This document shows, piece after piece, positions 32,493 to 39,732 of a DNA stretch of 64,000 nt. The notes beneath the pieces are model-generated. The model had not been told where the DNA came from. It did no database searches and was given only the letters and a program-made list of their open reading frames with translations. Origin of the DNA: Desulfovibrio desulfuricans (GTDB lineage: Bacteria > Desulfobacterota > Desulfovibrionia > Desulfovibrionales > Desulfovibrionaceae); NCBI RefSeq assembly GCF_004801255.1, contig NZ_CP036295.1, forward strand, positions 1,562,001-1,626,000, in the 5' to 3' direction. A program made the translations under genes and the position numbers. Numbering within the stretch: the first letter of the stretch is position 1; the number at the start of each line of letters is the position of its first letter.

Positions 32493-33962
32493 TTACTTAT
32501 TTTTCAGAGCCTTTTGCAAAGCCTGTGCCATGATGTTCATTCCAGCGCCAGAGGAAGAGCTGCCCGAGGTCGCATGCTGTTTCCAGGCCTTGTCTTCCGC
32601 CGGGGCGTAGGCCTGCTCGCCTTCAGGCGCAAGGCTGATGCGCCGGGCGGTGGTGTCCAAATTTTGTACAGTCAGGGTTACGGCGTCGCCCTTGTCCAGT
32701 TTGCTGTACAGCTTGCCCTGCTTGGAGTTTTTGATCACTCCGGCGGGCAGCAGGCCCGTGATGCCGGGGGCCAGCGTAATAAACAGGCCATAGGGGGTGC
32801 GGCTTTCCACCGTGCCGTTTACCGTAGAGCCCACGGCAAACTGCTGGGCGGCTTCCTTCCAGGGGTCGCCTTCGGCATCACGCAGGCTCAGCGAAATACG
32901 GTGGCTTTCAAGGTTGATTTCCTTGATTTTTACCGAAACCATCTCGCCGGGGGCAAGCACGTCTTCGGCCTTGGCCACGCGCTTGGTCCACGACATTTCA
33001 GAGATATGTACCAGGCCTTCGATGCCGGGCAAAAGCTCCACAAAAGCGCCAAAGGGCGCGAGGCGCACAACCTTGCCGGTGACAACCGTACCGGCTTCAA
33101 GCCGCTCGGTAACGTCCTGCCATGGGTCGCCCTCGACCTGCTTGCGCGAAAGCGAAATGCGCACGTGGCCCTTGCTGTCCTTGCTGATGGAGATAACCTT
33201 GGCGCGTACTACATCGCCGAGCGAGACCGCTTCGTCGGGGGCACCGACGCGCGACCACGAAAGCTCGGAAAGGTGGATCATGCCTTCAACAGAGGGTGCA
33301 AGTTCCATAAATGCGCCAAAGGTCGCAAAGCGCGAAATTTTGCCTTCGACGGTGTCGCCGGGCTTGAGGCTTTCAAGCAACGCGTCAAGTTGTTCGGCGC
33401 GTTCGCGCTCAACAATGGCCCGGTGCGAAACCACGACGTTTCTGCCACGGTTTTCAACCCGGATAACCAAAAACTGCATGCTGCGGCCCACAAGCGCTGC
33501 GGCATCCTCAGACGCGGCAACGCCGATCTGGCTGCCGGGGCAGAATGCGGACTTGCCAAGCACGTCAACCGTGTAGCCGCCCTTGCACACCGCCGTTACG
33601 CGGCCATCGACCGGAACCGCCGCATCGCGGGCTTCTTCAAGTGCGGCAATACCGTTGCCGCCCATGGAGCGGGAAAGGCGGATCTCTTGCGAAGAAACGC
33701 CGGTAACCCAGGCTTCGAGGCTATCGCCGGGCTTGACGCTTTCATTGCCCTCAGCGTCAAGAATGTCCTTGCGGTCAATGATGCCGTCAACCTTGATGCC
33801 TACGTCCACAAAAACGCTGTCGCCTGTGATGGCAATTACAGTTCCGGTCACTTTTTGGCCGGGCTGCAGGCGGCTAGATGCGGTTTCGTGGGCCGCCAGC
33901 ATGGCGGCAAAATCCTCAGCGCCTTCCTCCGACATGGAGGTTGCGATCTTGTCCTCGGTCAT
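32493..33962 (-). CDS. Multi-S1-domain RNA-binding protein (ribosomal protein S1-like)
   Basis: 489 residues containing five S1 OB-fold repeats: about 33-105, 115-190, 200-285, 290-370 and 375-450. The third and fourth are closest to canonical (FATFGAFMELAPSVEGMIHLSE; LAPFGAFVELLPGIEGLVHISE). The C-terminal tail is short. Bacterial S1 typically has six domains and about 560 residues, so this may be a lineage-specific S1 or a paralogue of the true rpsA. It would bind mRNA on the 30S subunit. GGAG precedes the ATG. It sits upstream of degP in one operon, next to a 670-base AT-rich gap. Confidence 0.85.
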   Translation of the reverse strand: MTEDKIATSMSEEGAEDFAAMLAAHETASSRLQPGQKVTGTVIAITGDSVFVDVGIKVDGIIDRKDILDAEGNESVKPGDSLEAWVTGVSSQEIRLSRSMGGNGIAALEEARDAAVPVDGRVTAVCKGGYTVDVLGKSAFCPGSQIGVAASEDAAALVGRSMQFLVIRVENRGRNVVVSHRAIVERERAEQLDALLESLKPGDTVEGKISRFATFGAFMELAPSVEGMIHLSELSWSRVGAPDEAVSLGDVVRAKVISISKDSKGHVRISLSRKQVEGDPWQDVTERLEAGTVVTGKVVRLAPFGAFVELLPGIEGLVHISEMSWTKRVAKAEDVLAPGEMVSVKIKEINLESHRISLSLRDAEGDPWKEAAQQFAVGSTVNGTVESRTPYGLFITLAPGITGLLPAGVIKNSKQGKLYSKLDKGDAVTLTVQNLDTTARRISLAPEGEQAYAPAEDKAWKQHATSGSSSSGAGMNIMAQALQKALKNK

Positions 33963-34635
33963 AGTTTTCCTGCTCCTTACAAGCTGGGCTTATTGCTCAA
34001 GTCGGCTATATTACGCCATCCGCACGAGGAAAACAATTGTCTTTTTTCCTCCGGTTTTTTCAATCCGGGCGCAAACTGGCAGCTGAATCAATTTTATACA
34101 GGTGGATATTTTTTGAGCATGTTTTACCTGCCCCGGCATGCCAGGCTGGGTGCAACCTGCCCTCGCTGCCAACATTTGTTATACGTGCAAACTATCTGTT
34201 ATATGACCAGTAGTTAACAAATTTTAGCTATTATATTGTGCGATCAAACAGCATTGATTGCATGCAACTAGTTAAAAAAATATTTTGATTGCATCATTAT
34301 CCCATGCAGTGGTATGTCTAAGTCAGTGGACTCTTTTATGGAGCATGCAGTTATTGATAGAATGAACAAACAGTTTTTATAAAGCAACATTTGCAAAATG
34401 TTGCTTTTTGCAAGATTATCTGCATGAAATTTATGATTGACGCTTTTATACTTAGTGCGGTGCGGAAAATCAATGATGTTCACTGCGTTGTTATTGATGA
34501 GCAAAGAAAACCAGTTTCTTTGTCGATGGATACTCCCACCATGAAGTGTCCGGCAGTAGTCATGGTAATGTTTTGATGATGCAGCAGAAGTTGTAAGACC
34601 AGACTTCTAGTAGGCCAACAGCCAGGATAGCAGCT
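33963..34635. other. AT-rich gap between the S1-protein gene and dctA
   Basis: About 670 bases, clearly more AT-rich than its surroundings. It should hold promoters for both divergent genes, but I could not assign boxes with confidence and found no -24/-12 element. It contains a strong hairpin with a T-run at 34382-34409 (listed separately). Short open frames at 34268-34504 (minus) and 34391-34576 (plus) lack ribosome sites and recognisable products. Confidence 0.6.
34382..34409 (+). terminator. Orphan terminator-like hairpin upstream of dctA
   Basis: AAGCAACATTT (34382-34392) pairs perfectly with AAATGTTGCTT (34396-34406) around a GCA loop, and the stem runs into five T residues. No gene on the plus strand precedes it, and dctA starts 227 bases later. 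It could end a small RNA or act as an attenuator in a long dctA leader. Confidence 0.6.
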
Positions 34636-35922
34636 ATGAAGTATTTGAAAATTTTGTATGTTCAGGTTCTCATTGCCATATTCATAGGCATTCTTTTGGG
34701 GCATTTTTATCCTGATCTGGCCGTCAAGATGCAGCCCTTGGGCAAGGGCTTTATCAACCTTATTAAAATGATTATCGCGCCGCTGATCTTCTCGACGGTG
34801 GTGACCGGCATTGCCGGCATGAAAGACCTCAAGGCTGTCGGCAAAACGGGCGGCATTGCTCTAGTCTATTTTACGGTTATTACCCTTACAGCTCTTGCCA
34901 TCGGTCTTGTGGTGGTAAATCTGGCACAGCCCGGCGTGGGCATGAATGTTGACGTCAGCACCTTTAACGCCGCCGACAAAAACATTGCCGCCCAGTACGC
35001 TGGCAAGGCCAAAGACAACAATATTGTCAGCTTTTTCCTTAATATTATCCCCAATACCTTTGTTTCAGCCTTTACCAGCGGCGAGATACTTCAGGTGTTG
35101 CTGGTGGCCATGCTGTTTGCCTTTGCCCTGAACTACAGCGGCGAAAAGGGCAAGCTTTGCTTTGACCTGATCAAGAGCCTCTCCGAAGTGCTGTTCAAGG
35201 TCATCGGCATTATCATGCATGTGGCCCCCATCGGCGCTTTTGGCGCAATGGCCTTTACCATCGGCAAGGAGGGTATCGGCTCTGTGCTTGTGCTGGGCGA
35301 GCTTATCGTCTGCTTCTACATTACAAGCATTCTCTTTGTGGTGTTTGTGCTTGGGGTAATCGCTTTCAGCTGCGGCTTCAACATCTTCAAGTTTGTTCGC
35401 TACATTCGTGAAGAACTGTTTATCGTGCTCGGCACATCTTCTTCTGAATCGGTGCTGCCAAACATGCTGCGCAAGATGGAAAAGGCTGGCTGCAACAAAA
35501 GCGTGGTGGATCTGGTTATACCGGCCGGGTATTCATTCAATCTTGACGGCACGGCCATTTACCTGACCATGGCGGCCATATTTCTGGCCCAGGCAACCAA
35601 CACGCCCATGCCGCTCGGTGATCAGCTTGTACTGCTGGGTATTTTGCTTATTTCATCCAAGGGCGCGGCAGCAGTGACGGGCGGCGGGTTTATCGTTCTC
35701 GCCGGCACGTTAAGCTCGGTGGGCAACATACCCCCCGAGAGCATAGCGGTTATCTTTGGCATTGACCGCTTTATGTCAGAGGCCCGCGCGCTCACCAACC
35801 TTGTGGGCAACGGCGTTGCCACCATTTTTGTCTCCAAGGTGACCGGCAACCTGGATGTGGACCAGCTGCACGATGTGCTGGACCGCAAAAAATCCGTAGG
35901 CCAGCCCGTGCCCATCATATAG
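34636..35922 (+). CDS. dctA: C4-dicarboxylate:cation symporter DctA
   Basis: 428 residues, the family length, starting at ATG 34636 with AGGA upstream. It is a sodium/proton:dicarboxylate symporter with eight or so membrane helices and two re-entrant loops. The SSSES-type serine motif appears as [10 protein letters not shown]; the substrate/cation helix is [18 protein letters not shown]; and ALTNLVGNG is near the C-terminus. It imports fumarate, succinate or malate, which sulfate reducers can respire or ferment. It is a single-gene unit with its own terminator. A glutamate transporter is the main alternative, but the NLDG and TNLVGN context fits DctA. Confidence 0.92.
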   Translation: MKYLKILYVQVLIAIFIGILLGHFYPDLAVKMQPLGKGFINLIKMIIAPLIFSTVVTGIAGMKDLKAVGKTGGIALVYFTVITLTALAIGLVVVNLAQPGVGMNVDVSTFNAADKNIAAQYAGKAKDNNIVSFFLNIIPNTFVSAFTSGEILQVLLVAMLFAFALNYSGEKGKLCFDLIKSLSEVLFKVIGIIMHVAPIGAFGAMAFTIGKEGIGSVLVLGELIVCFYITSILFVVFVLGVIAFSCGFNIFKFVRYIREELFIVLGTSSSESVLPNMLRKMEKAGCNKSVVDLVIPAGYSFNLDGTAIYLTMAAIFLAQATNTPMPLGDQLVLLGILLISSKGAAAVTGGGFIVLAGTLSSVGNIPPESIAVIFGIDRFMSEARALTNLVGNGVATIFVSKVTGNLDVDQLHDVLDRKKSVGQPVPII

Positions 35923-36003
35923 GCCCTCAGTCCGCGCCCGGCTGCCGTGTTGGCTGGCGGCGGGCGCAGGAATATCTGGGCATCCTGCATCAGGCAATGC
36001 ATC

Positions 36004-36039
36004 AAATCGTCTGCCGGAGTTGAACGGCAGGCGATTTTT
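36004..36039 (+). terminator. Terminator of dctA
   Basis: AAATCG-T-CTGCCG pairs with CGGCAG-G-CGATTT, followed by TTTCTTT. It lies 82 bases after dctA. A second GC hairpin without a T-run is at 35934-35967. Confidence 0.8.
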
Positions 36040-36132
36040 CTTTATTCTCACGCCGACACCCTGTACGCTTTGCATGCGCCGCGCTTGTCCGGCCATGCAT
36101 GCACTGCATACAACCCCCTACCCGGCGGAACT

Positions 36133-36960
36133 ATGAATATCAGCGATTTTGAAGCCTGTTGGGCAGAGAGACAGCCAGATCGGACCGATATGGCAGATTT
36201 TTGGACCCGCCGCGCAGAGTCGTTCAATGCGCATGCGGGCGAGGCAGACTCCAGCGTGTATCGGCAGCGCCTGGTGGAAAAACTGGCTGCCAGAGCTCAT
36301 ATTGGCAAGGCGGATGCGGTGCTTGACGTTGGCTGCGGCCCCGGCAGGCATGCCCTTTCCTTTGCCAGGCTGGCTGGAACGGTTGAAGGCTGCGACATTG
36401 CGCCCGGCATGATAACGTGTGCACAGCAAAATGCCCTTGACGAAAACCTGCCCAACGCGAGCTTCAGGGTACTTGACTGGGCCGGAGCAGATATGGAGCG
36501 GCTGGGCTGGAAAAAACGGTTCAGGCTTGTTTTTGCCTCGCGCACGCCTGCGGTATACAACCGCTCTACCCTTGAAAAAATGACCGAGGCCTCATCCGGT
36601 TACTGCTGCCTGCTGACGCAGGTTACCAGCGACAACTCAGTACGGCGCGAGCTGGCGCCGCTTGTGGATGATGCATCGCATGAGGAATTTACCCGCCGGG
36701 GGCTGTACTGCGCCTTTAATCTTTTGTGGCTGGAGGGGTATTACCCCGAGGTGGAATATCAGGAACGCTCGTGGGATTCGGAATGTCCGCTGGAAGAAGC
36801 CATTTTGATGTACACCCGGCACTTTAACAGCCGTGGCCAGCTCTCCGGGGAGCAACAGGCTGCGTTGGCCCGCAGGTTGAGCGAACTCAGCACCAATGGA
36901 ATGGTTAAGGAGAAAGGCAGCTCGCGGGTTGCCCTGTTGTTCTGGAATGCCCGCCCCTGA
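36133..36960 (+). CDS. SAM-dependent methyltransferase
   Basis: 275 residues from ATG at 36133; the open frame runs back to 35947, through the dctA terminator, so the later ATG is preferred although its ribosome site (GGCGGAA) is weak. Class I methyltransferase fold: motif I DVGCGPGRHALSFARLAG near residue 65, then a DIAPGM motif II region. The N-terminus (FWTRRAESFNAHAG) resembles small-molecule methyltransferases. The substrate is unknown. It is convergent with the FemAB-like gene. There are no membrane segments or signal peptide. Confidence 0.8.
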   Translation: MNISDFEACWAERQPDRTDMADFWTRRAESFNAHAGEADSSVYRQRLVEKLAARAHIGKADAVLDVGCGPGRHALSFARLAGTVEGCDIAPGMITCAQQNALDENLPNASFRVLDWAGADMERLGWKKRFRLVFASRTPAVYNRSTLEKMTEASSGYCCLLTQVTSDNSVRRELAPLVDDASHEEFTRRGLYCAFNLLWLEGYYPEVEYQERSWDSECPLEEAILMYTRHFNSRGQLSGEQQAALARRLSELSTNGMVKEKGSSRVALLFWNARP

Positions 36961-37028
36961 AAAAAACGCCTTGATGGTTGCTAGTCGCTGACAGCCGGTG
37001 CGGCAGAGCCATCGAGCGGCGCGGGGCC

Positions 37029-38030
37029 TCAGGCTTTTTCAACCAGCCAGGTGCGGATAGGAAGGGCCTTTTCTGTCCAATGCGTCTTGTAGTCCATCTT
37101 TGGGCCGTCCAGAGGCCCCATGTCGTAGCGTTGCACGCCCTCCTCGCACAGCCAGCGTATCTTTTCTACCTGCATGAGATTGCCCAGTGAAAGCGCCTGC
37201 CAGTCCTGGGTGTAGCTGAACTGCTGCCCACGATAGATCTGGCCTGCCAGTCCGCCAAAGATAAAGCCGACATCCTTGTCGTCGCGCCGGGCAAATATCA
37301 CCCGCGCCCCTTTTTCCGGGGCCAGCCGTTCAAGCAGATTGGCGTAAAAATCGCATATCACAGGTTCGGCCATGCCGCAGTGATCCAATCCCTTCCAGCT
37401 GGTGCGCTCGATGGCGATCATGCGGGCATAGGTTTGTCTGGCATGGTCTGCGGTGGTGGGCAGCACCCGTTCAAAACTGATGCCCTGCTCCGCCGCTTTT
37501 TTGGCCGCGCGCTTGAGGTTGCGCCGCAGGTTGGCGGATCTGCGCGAAAGAAAACCGTCCAGTCCGCCCTCAAGTGAGGCCGCGCCCTGTATACCGGCCT
37601 TTACCAGGTGCGCCTGAAGCGGCATGCCGGTTTTGTTCAGCAGGTTCTGCACATACTCAAGCCCGGGCCCAAGACCGCCGATCAAAACCTTGGGAAAGCG
37701 CGGCGCATACGTTTGCGCAAAAAAATGCATGACTTCGGCAAAGAGCCTGGGCGCGGCATCGCCCAGCAGCGGGCAGCCAAAAAACCACGAGGGTTCAAGG
37801 GGCGTGATGAAGATTTCTTCTTCTGAAACAAGGCCTTCGGCAAAGGCAATAACGCTGCCCTCCGCTTCGGCTACCAGCAGTCGCCGTTTGGGGCCAAACG
37901 CGTCGTGAAAGGCCAGCTGCCACGAGGGCATGCAGCAAAAGGGGTCTGTCTGGTCGCAACGCAGCGCCGCTGTTTGCCATGCGGCGTACTGGTCTGGCTG
38001 GGCATTATGGGGCAAGGAAATAAACTGCAT
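37029..38030 (-). CDS. FemAB/GNAT-type acyltransferase-like protein
   Basis: 333 residues. The C-terminal half has the GNAT-like segment ARVIFARRDDKDVGFIFGGLAGQIYRGQQFSYTQDW and LMQVEKIRWLCEEGVQRYDMGP, as in FemAB/BioF2-like proteins that transfer acyl or aminoacyl groups, often in cell-envelope polysaccharide biosynthesis. The middle holds a basic helix (LSRRSANLRRNLKRAAKKAAEQG). No membrane helix is visible. It is a single gene between a methyltransferase (convergent) and the tRNA-Met region; nothing nearby defines its acceptor. The ATG at 38030 has no strong ribosome site. Confidence 0.75.
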   Translation of the reverse strand: MQFISLPHNAQPDQYAAWQTAALRCDQTDPFCCMPSWQLAFHDAFGPKRRLLVAEAEGSVIAFAEGLVSEEEIFITPLEPSWFFGCPLLGDAAPRLFAEVMHFFAQTYAPRFPKVLIGGLGPGLEYVQNLLNKTGMPLQAHLVKAGIQGAASLEGGLDGFLSRRSANLRRNLKRAAKKAAEQGISFERVLPTTADHARQTYARMIAIERTSWKGLDHCGMAEPVICDFYANLLERLAPEKGARVIFARRDDKDVGFIFGGLAGQIYRGQQFSYTQDWQALSLGNLMQVEKIRWLCEEGVQRYDMGPLDGPKMDYKTHWTEKALPIRTWLVEKA

Positions 38031-38395
38031 GCGAACAATCCAATATGATAGACGCGTATGCTGGCTCTACCTCAAAGACGGGGGCATACGCGGAGGCAAG
38101 GCCGTTGCAACGCCATGATAACCCCATCCGCAATAAGGCCCGCCAGCACCCAGCGCAAATTACGCGGACTTTGCAAGGGCTGCAAGGCGTTTGCGCACCG
38201 CATGCACGGTAAGGTCAGCGTGCTGCAGTGTCAACGGGCCGTTGAGCATGCCCCTCCGTATTGCTCAGGCTGTTGCGTGGTTGCGCTATGGCTGGAAGGA
38301 TAAAAAAACAAGTCGCTCATGCTTCCGTATGTATCTATGGAGGCATGAGCGACTCATATTTGCAGCACATTGAAGTTAATCATGTGCATAATATC
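38031..38395. other. Gap between the FemAB-like gene and tRNA-Met
   Basis: About 365 bases containing the tRNA terminator (38311-38354). A 62-codon plus-strand frame from ATG 38115 to 38303 encodes a cysteine-rich peptide (CKGC...H..H...C...CSGCC) but has no ribosome site; it is treated as an unproven candidate. Confidence 0.5.
38311..38354 (-). terminator. Terminator of tRNA-Met
   Basis: AGTCGCTCATGC pairs with GCATGAGCGACT, with an extra GGA/TCC pairing inside. On the minus strand the stem is followed by TTGTTTTTTT. It is 42 bases beyond the tRNA 3' end. Confidence 0.8.
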
Positions 38396-38472
38396 TGGTA
38401 GCAAGGGAGGGATTTGAACCCCCGACACTGCGGGTATGAACCGCATGCTCTGACCAACTGAGCTACCTTGCC
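38396..38472 (-). tRNA. tRNA-Met (anticodon CAT)
   Basis: 77 bases on the minus strand, starting GGCAAGG and ending CCTTGCT-ACCA with encoded CCA. D arm AGCTCAGTTGGTCAGAGC, anticodon stem-loop TGCGG-TTCATAC-CCGCA and T arm GGGGGTTCAAATCCC are all visible. The 5' G-U end pair and general form suggest elongator tRNA-Met; initiator tRNA is excluded because it would have an unpaired end and GGG anticodon-stem pairs. A lysidine-type tRNA-Ile2 is a less likely alternative. Confidence 0.9.
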
Positions 38473-38499
38473 ATGTTGCGCCTCGTTAGCGCGACGATC

Positions 38500-38528
38500 T
38501 ATTTATAAAATTTGTAGCCCCTTGGCAA
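38500..38528 (-). promoter_or_regulatory. Probable promoter of tRNA-Met
   Basis: On the minus strand TTGCCA (38528-38523) and TAAATA (38505-38500) are 17 bases apart, 28 bases before the mature tRNA 5' end. The same -35 hexamer precedes tmRNA. Confidence 0.45.
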
Positions 38529-38536
38529 GTATTTTT

Positions 38537-39334
38537 TTAGTTCACCATAAAATAGTAGATGAACGGGGCAATCAGCAGCCGGTAGATGGCAAAGGGCACC
38601 AGCGTAAGACGCCCCATCAGGGCTATGAACACCTTGACCGCCAGCAGCGCCGCCAGAAAAGAGCCAATCATGCCCACTGCAAAAAAGGGAATATCGGCGG
38701 CGCTGAACAGATGCCAGCTCTTCAGCATGTCGTAGCCTGTGGCGGCAATCATGATGGGCACGGCGGCGATAAACGAATATTCCGCCGCCAGCGAGCGCTT
38801 GGATCCCAAAAGCATGGCGCCCATGATTGTCGAGGCGGAACGCGAAAAACCGGGCCACAGCGCAAGGCACTGAAAGCAGCCGATACCCAGGGCCAGCCTG
38901 GGGGTCATATCGTCAAGCGTAATGTACGAAGGCTTGAATTTGCGGCGCTCCACAAAAATCATCACCACCGCGCCCACCACCAGAGCGCCCAGCACCGTTA
39001 CCGGGCGGAACAGGTAGGTCTTGATGGTCGAATGCAGCAACAGCCCCAGCACGCTGGCGGGCAGCGACGTGAGGATGAGCAGCATTATGCCCCGCGCGCC
39101 CGCAAAACGCACGTAGGGCTCGGGCCGCACCAGACCCCAAAAGCGCTTCCAGTACAGTACTACAACAGCCAGGATGGCGCCGAGCTGAATGACCACTTCA
39201 AACGTGGCGGCTCTTTCACCGGAAAAATTGAGCAGATCGCCGACCAGAATCAGGTGGCCGGAGGAGGAAACGGGCAGAAATTCCGTTAATCCTTCAACGA
39301 TGCTGAGAATCAGCGCTGTAAACAAGTTGTCCAT
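38537..39334 (-). CDS. uppP: Undecaprenyl-diphosphatase UppP (BacA)
   Basis: 265 residues from the ATG at 39334; the family begins MDNLFTALILS, so the longer frame to 39418 is not used. About eight membrane helices are present, with the catalytic motifs EGLTEFLPVSSSGHL (residues about 14-28) and LWPGFSRSASTIMGAML (about 150). It dephosphorylates undecaprenyl pyrophosphate at the periplasmic face for peptidoglycan lipid carrier recycling, and gives bacitracin resistance when abundant. It is a single gene divergent from the small ORF at 39449, with the tRNA promoter just beyond its stop. Confidence 0.95.
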   Translation of the reverse strand: MDNLFTALILSIVEGLTEFLPVSSSGHLILVGDLLNFSGERAATFEVVIQLGAILAVVVLYWKRFWGLVRPEPYVRFAGARGIMLLILTSLPASVLGLLLHSTIKTYLFRPVTVLGALVVGAVVMIFVERRKFKPSYITLDDMTPRLALGIGCFQCLALWPGFSRSASTIMGAMLLGSKRSLAAEYSFIAAVPIMIAATGYDMLKSWHLFSAADIPFFAVGMIGSFLAALLAVKVFIALMGRLTLVPFAIYRLLIAPFIYYFMVN

Positions 39335-39448
39335 AAAACCCTCTGGCGCGCTATGCTGTCGCCGACTGAGGAATGTGTAGCCCTTCGTCGGGCATGGCAT
39401 TGCCAAAAGACGGCACAACGGCTATGGGTGAACAAAAAGGATAACTCC

Positions 39449-39640
39449 ATGACAACCATCATGCCCCAAGGCGAACTTGTGCGTAAGGCTGCCGCCTACC
39501 TGGCCGAACAGCGGGCTTTGAACCCCTGCAAGAGCCTGGCTACTCTTCTGGACGAAGCTGGTATGCGTTTTAACCTTACCCCGCTTGATGCGGCCGCTCT
39601 TGAGCGTTTGTTCCGCGCGGAGCAGGCGCAGGCCAACTGA
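39449..39640 (+). CDS. Small protein of unknown function (63 residues)
   Basis: Starts at ATG 39449 with AAAAAGG upstream and encodes MTTIMPQGELVRKAAAYLAEQRAL..., ending ERLFRAEQAQAN. It looks mostly helical, soluble and without cysteine clusters (one Cys). The stretch KSLATLLDEAGMRFNLTPLDAAALERLF could be a small helix-turn-helix-like bundle. It lies divergent to uppP and convergent with metG. I do not recognise the family. Codon use matches its neighbours and the ribosome site is acceptable, so it is probably real. Confidence 0.6.
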   Translation: MTTIMPQGELVRKAAAYLAEQRALNPCKSLATLLDEAGMRFNLTPLDAAALERLFRAEQAQAN

Positions 39641-39685
39641 TCTGCCAATTCTGTCTGTTTTCAGGTTCTACTTGAGGTACGGGCA

Positions 39686-39721
39686 GGCGTCGCACCCCGC
39701 CCAAAAACGAGATGCGACGCC
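39686..39721. terminator. Hairpin between the small ORF and metG (convergent)
   Basis: GGCGTCGCA (39686-39694) pairs perfectly with TGCGACGCC (39713-39721). No T-run is present on either side, so termination would be Rho-assisted or the hairpin only protects 3' ends. Confidence 0.45.
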
Positions 39722-39732
39722 ACCCAGAGCTA

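Noticed and set aside
34268..34576. Short open frames on both strands in the AT-rich gap before dctA
   Set aside because: They have no ribosome site or recognisable product. Both overlap or abut the 34382-34409 hairpin, and AT-rich DNA with few stops by chance explains them.
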